Positions 6,957-15,813 of a DNA stretch of 33,002 bases are shown one piece after another (position 1 is the first letter of the stretch; the number at the start of each line of letters is the position of its first letter). Both the position numbers and the translations under genes were made by a program. Source of the stretch: an uncultured Methylococcaceae bacterium (GTDB lineage: Bacteria > Pseudomonadota > Gammaproteobacteria > Methylococcales > Methylomonadaceae); the NCBI GenBank assembly GCA_903905335.1, contig CAIVGC010000073.1:1-33002 (forward strand), written 5' to 3'. The notes under the pieces are model-generated. The model made no database searches. It had not been told where the DNA came from and saw nothing but the letters and a program-made list of their open reading frames with translations.

Positions 6957-7071
6957 TCGTAAGATGTATAGAGGCAATAGCCGAAACCCATCATAAACAT
7001 CCAATGTGATTAATGAGTTTTGTTATTTTACCAACCTGATGGGTTTCGCTATTGCTTTACCTATCCTACGA
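6957..7071. repeat. Long imperfect palindrome between convergent operons
   Basis: A left arm (6957-6993, starting TCGTAAGATG, ending CGAAACCCATCA) and a right arm (7037-7071, TGATGGGTTTCG to CCTACGA) pair over about 35 bases with a few bulges around a 43-base spacer. The right arm ends one base before the stop codon of the minus-strand cupredoxin gene. Transcripts from both sides would fold it, so it may stabilise or end both. Similar phrases occur near 127, 3307 and 4262, marking a dispersed family. Confidence 0.75.
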
Positions 7072-7072
7072 A

Positions 7073-7774
7073 TTACTCGTCTGTCTTTTGTTTTTTATGT
7101 TTCAATGACGACCATCGTTTTTTTACTAGATCTTTAATGCGTGGTGCGTTAAGAAAAATAATAAAGGGAATCACACAACCTACTAGCACGCAGAGTATTA
7201 ATATAGCTGTGGTTAATGAACTCCAATCTACCGGATAGATATCGGCTTTTACTGGGGCGGTTAATCCGGGTATGCTGGGTAAGTCGCCATTGCCGCCATC
7301 AACTTTCAATTGTGCTTTCATGCCTTTTTCCATGTGTTGGGGCAATTCACAATGTACGAGATACGTCTTTTTTAAGCTAGGTACTATCAACGAGGCTTGT
7401 AGCTGGCCTTCGCCATAAAGTTCTAAATGCAGCATGCCATCAGGATATAAATAACCCGGTAAGCCATGTATCATCAATTGATGGCGTATCTGGTCATCAT
7501 TAATAAAAGTGATATTGATTTTAGCGCAGGGTTTAACATTCCATTCTTGTTGATCGAAGGCAAACATCTTGCCGGTAAACTTTTGTGCATGTTGTTGACC
7601 AGCTCGAATAGTAATATCGACGGTTTCTGAAATAGCCGTGCAGTCCCTAGGCAAGGTGTCGCTGTTGGCATTCATAATCATGCCTTTATCATCCATGAGC
7701 ATACCGCCCATTTGCATGGCAGATACCCATGAACTAGCGCAGAGCATGACTAAAGTAAGTGCTAAGGTTTTCAT
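7073..7774 (-). CDS. Membrane-anchored cupredoxin
   Basis: A 233-residue copper protein expected outside the inner membrane. An N-terminal signal peptide (residues 1-19, ending WVSA) leads to a methionine-rich start (residues 20-34). The cupredoxin fold spans about 50-158, with type 1 copper ligands His98 (RHQLMIHG), Cys142, His147 and Met152 (HCELPQHMEKGM). A membrane helix at about 186-209 is followed by a basic cytoplasmic tail. It would carry electrons or copper at the periplasmic face. The start ATG overlaps the stop of the multicopper oxidase gene by four bases (ATGA), so the two form one operon and probably work together. The partner beyond that is unknown. Confidence 0.85.
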   Translation of the reverse strand: MKTLALTLVMLCASSWVSAMQMGGMLMDDKGMIMNANSDTLPRDCTAISETVDITIRAGQQHAQKFTGKMFAFDQQEWNVKPCAKINITFINDDQIRHQLMIHGLPGYLYPDGMLHLELYGEGQLQASLIVPSLKKTYLVHCELPQHMEKGMKAQLKVDGGNGDLPSIPGLTAPVKADIYPVDWSSLTTAILILCVLVGCVIPFIIFLNAPRIKDLVKKRWSSLKHKKQKTDE

Positions 7775-9429
7775 GGTTGTTTCCGTCTAGCAATAAGCGC
7801 ACTAAAAACTAATAAGGCGATGATCAAGCCAGCCAGCAGGCCGAAGAGGATGATATGAATATAATTCGGAGCGACTAAGCCTGCGTCACCTAGTAAGGCT
7901 GCAAAATCGCCGCTGTTCCATACGGCTTGTTTTTTAGCGTAATAGTCTTTATTAAAGACTTGATCGAATAACTCATCATGCATTTTGGGCATACCTAGGT
8001 CATCAAGATAGTGTTTATAGGCAAGAATAGCCATATTACCACCCGGTTCCATGCCGTCGGTAGTCGTGCCTGTAGGCACATGATCATGAAACATCCACAA
8101 GCCAGGGCCATAGCTATGTAAGCCATCATCTTTGGTTTGTAAGCGTAAGTCGGTGCGTTGCGCTGGGGCGATATCAAAGACATCCCGTGTTATTTGCTGG
8201 CCTTCGGTTAGTTCTACGCCATCTAAGGCCGTGATCGTTGCTTTGTGGCCATGAATATGTAAAGCGATAGAAGAGCGCTGTAAATTGGCGATATGCAGCT
8301 TAATGGTCTCATTTTCCTCAGCGATGATCATAGCGTCACGCAGTGTATAAGGAAAAGAGTGACCGTTGAGCATGAAGTAGTTCTCAAAAGACTCCGTCAT
8401 GTTGTAGTCTCTAGCCATGCGTTGCGCAATGAGTCTAGGGTCAATGGCTGTTTGTATGATAGATGCCAATTTCTTATCAACGGATTGATAATGTAGATCA
8501 TATTCTTGACTGTAAGCTTTTTTGACCGCAGTCGAGGGGTGACGTACTTGTCCTGCGCCTATATTAAAGGTTTGTAGCCAGTTATTGGCTTTGTTTTCTT
8601 CAACGATGAACATGCCATTTAGGCCCATCATAAAATGCTGCGCAGTTTGCACATGGCAGTGATAAAGCATGGTGCCAGCATGTCTAGGCTGTATTTGATA
8701 AGTGTGGCTCTTACCTGGAAAAACCGCATGTTCTTCCATACCATCATTATCTTGGCCTTGGTCATTAAGCCAAGGATGATCTACGCCATGTAAATGTATG
8801 GTGTGCGGTAAGTAATGGGTGTTTTCTAGGGTAATATAAACCTTATCGCCTTGTTCAACGCGGATGATAGGAGAGGGCGCGCGTAATAAAGGATTAGCCA
8901 CTAATGAGTTAAAGTTTTTTAGCGCCATACCACGTGATTTGGGTGCATAGACCCAAAGCCCTGGTTGTATGCCTGGCGCTATATCATAAGTGTTGATTAA
9001 AAACTCACCATCAGGACTGGCGCCGTTAAGTTCAACGACTTCCAGTTTAATGTGAATAATATCTGGATCGCCATCATGATCTAAATCATCGCTTAGGGTG
9101 ATGGCATCTTGAGCAAAATTAGTCTGCATTAAGGTGGACATCGAGACATTATTAGTGCCTTTAACCGAGGTGACAATGTCATAAGGATTATCAGGTTCGC
9201 AGGACGGCGCCGCATCTATGGTAACTCCTTCAATCACTTGCGCAGGCCGCCATTCAGGATGATCATTGGAGCAGGGCTTATTGATACTGCTATTGTCTGA
9301 ACGACTGTAAATAGTCTCAGGAGGGATTATGCCAGCAGGTTCTTGTAATTGAGGGATAACTTTGATAAGAGCCGCGATCAGCACTACAAGCAGCGGTACT
9401 ATCCAGAGCATAACGTATTTAGAGTTCAT
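7771..9429 (-). CDS. Membrane-anchored two-domain multicopper oxidase
   Basis: A 552-residue oxidase with an N-terminal anchor (residues 6-27) and a C-terminal membrane helix (about 522-545), so the catalytic part should lie in the periplasm. Domain one carries HLHG (His212, His214) and HCH (257-259) followed by His265 and nearby Met residues, a complete type 1 copper site at Cys258. Domain two carries HIHGH (391-395) and HDH (448-450) but no Cys, so only trinuclear-centre histidines. Eight histidines for the trinuclear cluster are present. Type 1 copper in domain one only resembles the type C two-domain oxidases. An Asp-rich loop DLDHDGDPD (115-123) looks like a calcium-binding loop. The substrate is unknown. 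No clear ribosome binding site is seen; a TATAAT lies about 20 bases upstream of the ATG. Confidence 0.88.
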   Translation of the reverse strand: MNSKYVMLWIVPLLVVLIAALIKVIPQLQEPAGIIPPETIYSRSDNSSINKPCSNDHPEWRPAQVIEGVTIDAAPSCEPDNPYDIVTSVKGTNNVSMSTLMQTNFAQDAITLSDDLDHDGDPDIIHIKLEVVELNGASPDGEFLINTYDIAPGIQPGLWVYAPKSRGMALKNFNSLVANPLLRAPSPIIRVEQGDKVYITLENTHYLPHTIHLHGVDHPWLNDQGQDNDGMEEHAVFPGKSHTYQIQPRHAGTMLYHCHVQTAQHFMMGLNGMFIVEENKANNWLQTFNIGAGQVRHPSTAVKKAYSQEYDLHYQSVDKKLASIIQTAIDPRLIAQRMARDYNMTESFENYFMLNGHSFPYTLRDAMIIAEENETIKLHIANLQRSSIALHIHGHKATITALDGVELTEGQQITRDVFDIAPAQRTDLRLQTKDDGLHSYGPGLWMFHDHVPTGTTTDGMEPGGNMAILAYKHYLDDLGMPKMHDELFDQVFNKDYYAKKQAVWNSGDFAALLGDAGLVAPNYIHIILFGLLAGLIIALLVFSALIARRKQP

Positions 9430-9540
9430 TAATAGCGATGAATTTTTATTATAATTAGCGCTATTGTAATGGGCGAACTAAGGAAAACCTAGTGAACTTG
9501 TTTATGATGATTGGCTACCAACTTAAGATGGGACAAGACA

Positions 9541-9694
9541 GTATTTTAAGTTTTTATCGTTCTCACCCTCTGCGCTCATTGTTATATAGACTCTCAATTC
9601 CCGTCATTCCGGCATGGACTGCTGGAATGACGGCTACAGGGATGTATAAAGATTTCCATCCATGGCGCTGGATACCGGCTTCCCTGTCGGTATG
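9541..9694 (+). repeat. Dispersed repeat, copy 1 (about 155 bp)
   Basis: The reverse complement of 27257-27412 matches over about 150 bases, most strongly from CGTCATTCCGGCATGGACTG through GGCGCTGGATACCGGCTTCC. The inner part forms hairpins (ATTCCGGCA/TGCTGGAAT). It fills most of the space 9430-9739 between the copper operon and rpiA. An open frame across it (9492-9698) is not a gene. Confidence 0.85.
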
Positions 9695-9739
9695 GTGATG
9701 TTTTTACTGGTGTAGGTACTTATCCCCGAATACTGATAA

Positions 9740-10393
9740 TTACAGGGTAATTACTTCAGTACCTTTGCCAATTAAGATGATGTCGGCAGGTCTCATCGCA
9801 AAAAGACCGACAGTGACTACACCGGTAATGTTATTGATGATTTGTTCTAGTTTAATAGGATCAAGAATAGTAAGATTATGTACGTCGAGTATCACATTGT
9901 GATTGTCAGTAATACAGTTTTCCCGCCATACCGGTTGGCCACCTAATTTAACCAATTCTCTAGCAACGTAACTTCTGGCCATAGGAATAACTTCAACGGG
10001 TAAAGGAAATGCACCGAGTACATCAACGCATTTGCTTTCATCGACGATACAGACGAATTTTTTACTAGCTGCAGCAATAATTTTTTCTCGAGTTAATGCG
10101 CCGCCGCCGCCTTTTATCAAATGTTTATGAGGACTGACTTCATCAGCACCATCGATATAAACATCTAAGGTGCCAACTGCATTTAAATCTAAAACGGGAA
10201 TGCCGACTTTCTTTAAATGTGCGGTACTGACTTCAGAGCTAGATACTGCTCCTTCAATGTTACCTTTAATGTCGGCTAAATAATCAATGAAATGTTTGAC
10301 AGTAGAGCCTGTGCCAATGCCGACGACGGCAACATCTTTAATATAGTGTATGGCTGCGAGCGCTACTTTTTGTTTTAATTCATCTTGAGTCAT
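9740..10393 (-). CDS. rpiA: Ribose-5-phosphate isomerase A
   Basis: RpiA interconverts ribose 5-phosphate and ribulose 5-phosphate in the pentose phosphate pathway, in the cytoplasm. The 217-residue product has [11 protein letters not shown] at about 25-35 (phosphate binding), DGADEV with the catalytic Asp pair, and [11 protein letters not shown]. Length matches the family. The start is the ATG at 10393, with AGGAA six bases before it; the open frame extends to 10558 but the extra part has no family similarity. In a methylotroph it would also serve the ribulose monophosphate cycle; that link is inference. Confidence 0.95.
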   Translation of the reverse strand: MTQDELKQKVALAAIHYIKDVAVVGIGTGSTVKHFIDYLADIKGNIEGAVSSSEVSTAHLKKVGIPVLDLNAVGTLDVYIDGADEVSPHKHLIKGGGGALTREKIIAAASKKFVCIVDESKCVDVLGAFPLPVEVIPMARSYVARELVKLGGQPVWRENCITDNHNVILDVHNLTILDPIKLEQIINNITGVVTVGLFAMRPADIILIGKGTEVITL

Positions 10394-10536
10394 GGAAGGT
10401 TCCTGTGAAAGTAATTGGTATGGGATAATACCGCAGAATGGCGCGGAGTTCAGCCGTTTTTTAAACTTTCGTTGTAAGAAAGCTAATAAGTCATGTGGGT
10501 TGGTGCTCTTACAGCCCAAGAATATATCTAGACAAT

Positions 10537-10564
10537 GTTGGGTTGCGAAAAGATGCAACCCAAC
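10537..10564. repeat. Perfect hairpin between rpiA and comEC
   Basis: GTTGGGTTGC pairs with GCAACCCAAC around an eight-base loop. There is no T run, so it is a dispersed palindrome related to those at 4209-4238 and 13650-13681 (all built on GTTGGG/CCCAAC). It lies in the shared upstream region of the divergent genes rpiA and comEC. Confidence 0.75.
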
Positions 10565-10595
10565 CTACAGTAGTTGATATAACACCGAGGCATTG

Positions 10596-12860
10596 ATGCT
10601 GGTATCTGTACTGTTATTTCTTATTGGGCTCTTAGCTGTTCAGCAGTTTCAGGTATTGCCCAGTCATCTTTGGCTACTAATGGTCAGCCTTTCGGCAGTG
10701 GTTTTTGCAAGCTTGCGTTATTGGCGCTTATTGTTTTTAGTAATGGGTGTTCTGTGGGCGGTGATTTTTGCCATACTACGATTAGCAGATCAACTGCCAG
10801 AAGCACAAGAAGGCATTGATATTGCAGTGAGTGGTTATATAGTTGATTTGCCTGAGCAAGATGACCGGCGTACACGCTTTGATTTTATCGTACAAGAGTC
10901 GGCGCAAAAACTTCCACGCTTATTACGATTAAATTGGTATTATCCTGAGCAGCCTATTAAGGCAGGTCAGCAGTGGTCATTTACAGTTAAGTTAAAGCGA
11001 CCTCATGGTAGTTTCAATCCTGGTGGCTTTGATTATGAGCGCTGGTTATTTACCGAAGGCATAGCTGCTACGGGTTATATACGTCCCAGTCCTAAGCCTG
11101 TGTTGTTGGGTGTTATGTCAGCGTGGCTGCATAGTGCTCAATGGCGACAAATAATTACAGATCGATTGACAGTTGTCGCTAGTGATTGCGCTAATCTAGG
11201 CTTAATAAAAGCACTCACTATTGGTGATGGTAGTGGCATCTCTCAGCATGAATGGGAGGTGTTTCGAAAAACCGGCACTACGCATTTAGTTGTTATTTCA
11301 GGTTCACATGTAGGCTTAATTGCTGGGTTGGTTTATTTCTTAGTACTAAAGCTCTGGGCTAAGACAGGGTTGTTAGCTTATTCGCCGCAACGAGTTGCTG
11401 CGCTTGCAGCAATGTTAACGGCTGTATTTTATGCCGGATTAGCCGGCTTTTCTGTGCCAACCCAGCGTTCAGTGATTATGTTAACGGTGGTGATGCTAGC
11501 TATTAGTTTTCAGCGTAATACTTGGCCTTTTAATACCTTAGCTGTGGCATTATTGCTTGTGATGCTTATCGATCCACTAGCAGCATTGTCTGCGGGCTTT
11601 TGGCTATCCTTTCTGGCGGTCAGTTTAATTATATATACGGTATCTGGTCGCCTAGGCTCATTTGGTTATGTAGTAGAAGTTATCAAAATTAATTGGGCGA
11701 CTTCGGTGGGCTTGGCTCCTTTGTTATTATTCTTTTTTCAACAAGTGTCCTTGATATCACCATTGGCAAATTTTATTGCCGTGCCTGTTATTAGTATATT
11801 AGTGGTGCCAGTGGCCTTGATAGGTGTGTTCTTAATGTTTGCTGTGCCAATCGTTGCGCACTGGTTGTTTATTGCGGCTGATGCTGTTTTACAAGGCTTA
11901 TGGTGGCTATTGTCGACACTGGCGGAGTTGCCGTTAGCCTCTATCAATCACGCGCAGCCTTCGACATGGGCGTTGCTATTTGCCTTGCCGGGTATTTTGT
12001 TAATGTTAGCACCTGCCGGTATGCCGGCACGATGGCTTAGTGCGGTTATGTTTCTACCGTTAATTTTTACTGCACCTAAACTACCTGAGTTAGGTGCGAT
12101 CAAACTCACTGTGTTGGATGTAGGACAAGGCTTGTCTGTGGTGGTGCAAACTACTCATCATAATTTAGTTTATGATACTGGAGCCAAGTTTTCCGCAGAA
12201 AGTGATATGGGGCAAAGTGCTATCTTGCCCTTTTTACGGCAACAAGGTGCCGAGCGCTTAGATGCCTTGGTTGTAAGTCATGGTGATAACGACCATATTG
12301 GCGGTGCGGACTCATTGTTGCATAGCATGCCTACTCAGCAAATATTAACAAGTGCGATTAGACAATTAAGAGCTTATGCACCGCAGGCTTGCGTGGCAGG
12401 ACAAGCTTGGGTTTGGGATGAGGTGAGTTTTACCATGTTATCGCCGCAAATAGAATTTTCTTCAGATAACGATAATTCTTGCGTGCTAAGAATTCAATCG
12501 AAGCAAGGTTCCGTGTTATTAGTCAGTGACATAGAGGCAGCCGCAGAATCTTGGTTGGTAGAGACTTATAGACATGGCTTAAAGTCAGATATTTTAATGG
12601 CGCCACATCACGGAAGTAAAACGTCTTCCACGCTGAGTTTCTTGCAGGCGGTACAGCCTAAGTACGTACTGATTTCTGCCGGATATAAAAATCAATTTGG
12701 CCATCCCACTGCCATCAGCTTACAGCGTTATCAGCAAATCGGTGCTCAATGGTGGAATACAGCAGATAAGGGTGCTCTTATGTTAAGTGAGCAGTTTAGC
12801 GGCTGGGATATACAATCATGGCGTGATAATAATGGTAAATATTTGAATTATAAGCATTAG
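10596..12860 (+). CDS. comEC: DNA uptake channel ComEC/Rec2
   Basis: ComEC forms the inner-membrane channel that imports single-stranded DNA during natural transformation. From the ATG at 10596 it is 754 residues. It has an N-terminal hydrophobic region and soluble DUF4131-type domain, the competence domain starting with VISGSHVGLIAG (about residue 234) and many membrane helices, and a C-terminal metallo-beta-lactamase-like domain with LDVGQG (about 507), SHGDNDHIGG (about 562) and APHHGS (about 670). All metal-binding motifs are present. GAGG at 10587-10590 favours the ATG at 10596 over the TTG at 10593. It is full length and looks functional; other competence genes are not in the window. 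Confidence 0.95.
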   Translation: MLVSVLLFLIGLLAVQQFQVLPSHLWLLMVSLSAVVFASLRYWRLLFLVMGVLWAVIFAILRLADQLPEAQEGIDIAVSGYIVDLPEQDDRRTRFDFIVQESAQKLPRLLRLNWYYPEQPIKAGQQWSFTVKLKRPHGSFNPGGFDYERWLFTEGIAATGYIRPSPKPVLLGVMSAWLHSAQWRQIITDRLTVVASDCANLGLIKALTIGDGSGISQHEWEVFRKTGTTHLVVISGSHVGLIAGLVYFLVLKLWAKTGLLAYSPQRVAALAAMLTAVFYAGLAGFSVPTQRSVIMLTVVMLAISFQRNTWPFNTLAVALLLVMLIDPLAALSAGFWLSFLAVSLIIYTVSGRLGSFGYVVEVIKINWATSVGLAPLLLFFFQQVSLISPLANFIAVPVISILVVPVALIGVFLMFAVPIVAHWLFIAADAVLQGLWWLLSTLAELPLASINHAQPSTWALLFALPGILLMLAPAGMPARWLSAVMFLPLIFTAPKLPELGAIKLTVLDVGQGLSVVVQTTHHNLVYDTGAKFSAESDMGQSAILPFLRQQGAERLDALVVSHGDNDHIGGADSLLHSMPTQQILTSAIRQLRAYAPQACVAGQAWVWDEVSFTMLSPQIEFSSDNDNSCVLRIQSKQGSVLLVSDIEAAAESWLVETYRHGLKSDILMAPHHGSKTSSTLSFLQAVQPKYVLISAGYKNQFGHPTAISLQRYQQIGAQWWNTADKGALMLSEQFSGWDIQSWRDNNGKYLNYKH

Positions 12861-12905
12861 TGAAAGATAATGCCTGTTTTGGATTTTAACTAAAGGCTAC
12901 AAGAG

Positions 12906-13610
12906 ATGGCACAATTTACAGTGACGGGTGATGTTGATCCTTTTTTGCATATTAGTTTGTTACAAGGGGAAAAGATTTATTGCGAATCAAACGCCATGGT
13001 GATGATGGAAAGCACCTTAGAGCTAAAAGGTAAAATGACTGGCGGTATAGGTAGTGCCTTGATGCGTCGCTTTGCAAATGGAGAGTCTTTCTTTCAACAA
13101 CATATTGAAGCGATAAAAGGAGCTGGTGATTGTTTATTGTCGCCGACCTTGCCTGGTGCTATACAAGTATTAGATGTTGGAACCATTAGTTACAAAATTA
13201 CTGATGGTGCTTTTGTTGCGGCAGAAAGTGGCGTGAGTTTGAATGTGAGATCACAAAGTCTAAGTACGGCCATGTTTGGGCAAACAGGCGGTTTCTTTAT
13301 ATGTGAAGCCAGTGGTGTTGGTAAGTTAGCCGTCTCAGGTTTTGGTTCTAGCTTTGTACTCGATGTAGAGCCGGGTAAAGATATTATTATAGATAATGCC
13401 CATGTGGTCGCTTGGGATAGTTCTTTACATCATGAAATCTCGGTAGCGACCCAACAGGCCAGCGGTTTGTTAGGGCAGTTAGTGAACAGTGTCACCAGTG
13501 GTGAAGGTATGGTGTTAAAGTTTTCCGGCAGAGGCAAGGTGGTTATCTGTTCGCGTAACAGAGAAAACTTTATCGCTTGGATGCTTAAAGGTATGCCTGG
13601 TGGTAACTAA
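12906..13610 (+). CDS. AIM24/TIGR00266 family protein
   Basis: A 234-residue protein of the AIM24 (TIGR00266) family, a beta-rich fold related to the tryptophan-attenuator-binding TRAP-like fold. Visible family marks are the N-terminal strand pattern with YCESNAMVMME, a glycine-rich GGIGSALMRRFANGESFF (about 42-59), and FICEASGVGKLAVSGFG. There is no signal peptide or membrane helix. Yeast Aim24 is mitochondrial and affects inner-membrane organisation; the bacterial role is unknown. It lies 45 bases behind comEC on the same strand and could share its transcript. Confidence 0.85.
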   Translation: MAQFTVTGDVDPFLHISLLQGEKIYCESNAMVMMESTLELKGKMTGGIGSALMRRFANGESFFQQHIEAIKGAGDCLLSPTLPGAIQVLDVGTISYKITDGAFVAAESGVSLNVRSQSLSTAMFGQTGGFFICEASGVGKLAVSGFGSSFVLDVEPGKDIIIDNAHVVAWDSSLHHEISVATQQASGLLGQLVNSVTSGEGMVLKFSGRGKVVICSRNRENFIAWMLKGMPGGN

Positions 13611-13649
13611 TTAACAAATAACTCGGAGCTTGGGCGGCGTGCTTTTCGC

Positions 13650-13681
13650 AACCCAACATAATTAGGGTGCAATGTTGGGTT
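13650..13681. repeat. Hairpin pair between convergent genes
   Basis: AACCCAACAT (13650-13659) pairs with ATGTTGGGTT (13672-13681). A second imperfect stem, GGGTTAACGAT with ATCGTCAACCC, overlaps it and runs to about 13701. It separates the AIM24-family gene from the convergent minus-strand gene. No T run is present. Confidence 0.7.
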
Positions 13682-13708
13682 AACGATAGAATCGTCAACC
13701 CATGTGTA

Positions 13709-14107
13709 TTAGCTACTTTGATGTTCTATAGCAATGGGTGCGGGCTGAAACAATTCAGCAATCAATTTAAAATAACCTATAAATTGTGGCGGCACAGGTA
13801 TGTTCCAAGCTCTTCCGGTAATATGTGAAAATATATTGGTTAACCAAATGCGGTTAGATTTCGCATCTTGAATTAATAACTGATAAACATTATCTTTGCT
13901 GGCAATGGCAAAATCATTTAGCCAAACTTCAATGGACTCTGCTTCCCCTTCGAGTTTAATATGCACATAGACTTTTCGTGCGTCTATGTCTAATTCGAAA
14001 TCGATTAATTCAGCAATGCCTTTAAGTATGAAATTGGATGTCCAGGTCACCATTAGTTTTGGAGTCCATTTGATAGCTAGTTTGATAAAGCGTGTCTTAA
14101 AACTCAT
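13709..14107 (-). CDS. Hypothetical protein
   Basis: A 132-residue protein not recognised. The N-terminus is basic (KTRFIKLAIKWTPK), the middle alternates hydrophobic and charged residues as in beta strands (VYVHIKLEGEAESIEVWL), and the C-terminus is proline-rich. There is no membrane helix. The frame is clean and uses codons like its neighbours, so it is probably real. It is convergent with the AIM24-family gene and follows the clpX side only at a distance of about 345 bases. Confidence 0.6.
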   Translation of the reverse strand: MSFKTRFIKLAIKWTPKLMVTWTSNFILKGIAELIDFELDIDARKVYVHIKLEGEAESIEVWLNDFAIASKDNVYQLLIQDAKSNRIWLTNIFSHITGRAWNIPVPPQFIGYFKLIAELFQPAPIAIEHQSS

Positions 14108-14149
14108 GAGTAGCCTTTAATTATTTTATGAAATAGATTTAATACTATA

Positions 14150-14448
14150 CCTTGAATGTAATGCTCAAGTAAAACAGGGTGCTTTATTAAACAGATTCTT
14201 TATAGAGTTCTTGTTCATATTTGAGCGGGGGATAGCGCTACCGAACGTTCGCTAGACTTACTTAAAGGAGTTTCACTATTCCCCAAGCTAATAGTAAGTA
14301 GCCTTAATGTTATGTGGTGGAATCGAGGTCTGTAGACTTGATAAATCCATGCAACGCAGCTGCATCAAGGCTAGTCTCTATGACTAGAGTGGGGCTTATA
14401 TGATGGATAAATGTAGCCTAGACTTAGAGGCTAGGCTACATTTTTTTT
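14150..14448 (+). ncRNA. Candidate small RNA ending in an intrinsic terminator
   Basis: The 345-base space 14108-14452 has no protein gene but is rich in local hairpins: GGGGGATAG (about 14225) with CTATTCCCC (about 14277), the palindrome CGAACGTTCG, GTCTGTAGAC, TGCAACGCAGCTGCA, and CTAGT with ACTAG. It ends in a strong plus-strand terminator at 14409-14448. No plus-strand gene lies nearby that this terminator would serve. The 5' end is not defined and no known RNA family is recognised. Several GGA triplets occur, but CsrB-type function cannot be claimed. Confidence 0.35.
14409..14448 (+). terminator. Intrinsic terminator
   Basis: A 13-base perfect stem, AAATGTAGCCTAG with CTAGGCTACATTT, around a nine-base loop is followed by eight Ts on the plus strand. 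Read on the minus strand it has only three Ts, so it would end clpX transcription less efficiently. It lies four bases beyond the clpX stop codon. Confidence 0.8.
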
Positions 14449-14452
14449 GAGC

Positions 14453-15727
14453 TTAGGATTCAGAAGCAGCTAATTTCTTATCAGTTTCATACACTAATAA
14501 AGGTTCTGATTGACCTAAAATAACACTTTCATCGATAACCACTTTGCTGATGTTATCTGCTGACGGTATTTCATACATAGTGTTAAGTAAAACATTTTCG
14601 ACTATTGTTCTAAGTCCGCGAGCACCTGTCTTTCTTTCCATGGCTTTGGTGGCTATGGCTTTTAGTGAGTCTTCTCGGAACTCAAGTTCTGCACCTTCCA
14701 TTTCAAACAAATGTTTGTATTGTTTGATCAGGGCGTTTTTAGGTTCGGTTAAAATTTTAATTAACGCGGCTTCATCGAGTTCTTCTAGGGTTGCGATTAT
14801 AGGCAAGCGACCTACAAACTCAGGAATCAAGCCGTATTTGATTAAATCTTCAGATTCGACTTCGGCAAAGAGTTGGCCAATATTTTTGGATTCATCTTTG
14901 GTTTTAACATCCGCTGAAAAGCCAATGCCGCCTTTTTCTGAACGGGCTTTGATAACACGATCTAAACCAGCAAACGCACCACCTACAATAAATAAAATAT
15001 TAGCGGTGTTGACTTGTAAAAACTCACCTTGTGGATGTTTACGACCACCTTGTGGCGGTACTGATGCAATAGTGCCTTCGATAAGTTTTAGTAATGCTTG
15101 TTGTACACCTTCACCAGAAACATCACGAGTTATAGAGGGATTGTCAGATTTTCTGGAAATCTTATCGATTTCGTCTATGTAAACGATGCCGGTTTCTGCT
15201 TTTTCTACATCATAATCACATTTTTGTAGAATTTTTTGAATAATGTTTTCTACGTCTTCACCGACATAACCGGCTTCTGTTAGTGTAGTGGCATCAGCAA
15301 TAGTAAAAGGTACATCTAAAAGGCGTGCTAGAGTTTCGGCTAACAAGGTTTTGCCTGAGCCAGTTGGACCTATTAGTAAGATATTGCTTTTTGCAAGTTC
15401 AATAGAGTCTTTTTTAGATTTGTTGCGTAAGCGTTTGTAATGATTGTAAACAGCGACCGCTAATATTTTTTTAGCACGATCTTGTCCGATGACATAACCA
15501 TCTAGCTCTTCTTTTATTTCTTTAGGCTTGGGTAAGGAATTGCCAGAAAAAGTCGAGGTCTCATCGTCTAATTCGTCTTTGATAATGTCATTACAAAGTT
15601 CTACACATTCATCACAAACGTAGACAGAAGGCCCGGCAATGAGCTTTCTTACTTCGTGCTGGCTTTTGCCACAAAATGAACAATAAAGTAATTTATCGTC
15701 ATCTTTACTATTTTTATCATTACTCAT
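14453..15727 (-). CDS. clpX: ATP-dependent Clp protease ATP-binding subunit ClpX
   Basis: ClpX is the hexameric unfoldase that feeds substrates to ClpP. The 424-residue product has the N-terminal zinc domain (Cys16, Cys19, Cys38, Cys41), Walker A GPTGSGKT at 120-127, the pore loop GYVG, Walker [10 protein letters not shown], and the C-terminal sensor-2 region with KTGARGLR. Length is normal for the family. It lies 86 bases after clpP on the same strand in the usual tig-clpP-clpX order. lon, the common next gene, is absent here. Confidence 0.98.
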   Translation of the reverse strand: MSNDKNSKDDDKLLYCSFCGKSQHEVRKLIAGPSVYVCDECVELCNDIIKDELDDETSTFSGNSLPKPKEIKEELDGYVIGQDRAKKILAVAVYNHYKRLRNKSKKDSIELAKSNILLIGPTGSGKTLLAETLARLLDVPFTIADATTLTEAGYVGEDVENIIQKILQKCDYDVEKAETGIVYIDEIDKISRKSDNPSITRDVSGEGVQQALLKLIEGTIASVPPQGGRKHPQGEFLQVNTANILFIVGGAFAGLDRVIKARSEKGGIGFSADVKTKDESKNIGQLFAEVESEDLIKYGLIPEFVGRLPIIATLEELDEAALIKILTEPKNALIKQYKHLFEMEGAELEFREDSLKAIATKAMERKTGARGLRTIVENVLLNTMYEIPSADNISKVVIDESVILGQSEPLLVYETDKKLAASES

Positions 15728-15813
15728 TAATCAATCCTCTGCAGTACCAAGTACATAGCTCAAGTTTTCTATATAGCTTAGCTTAGCCGAAATAGCCGAA
15801 TAATACCAATCCG

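Noticed and set aside
9492-9698. 68-residue plus-strand frame
   Set aside because: Most of it lies in the dispersed 155-bp repeat; the second copy does not preserve it.
10393-10558. N-terminal extension of rpiA
   Set aside because: The extension has no family similarity, while the ATG at 10393 has a good ribosome binding site and gives normal length.
14150-14448. Known RNA families (6S, tmRNA, RNase P, SRP RNA) for the structured stretch
   Set aside because: None of the diagnostic segments of these RNAs is seen, so only an unnamed candidate is kept.
14544-15182. 212-residue frame opposite clpX
   Set aside because: Antisense shadow of a highly conserved gene; no start signal or known domain.
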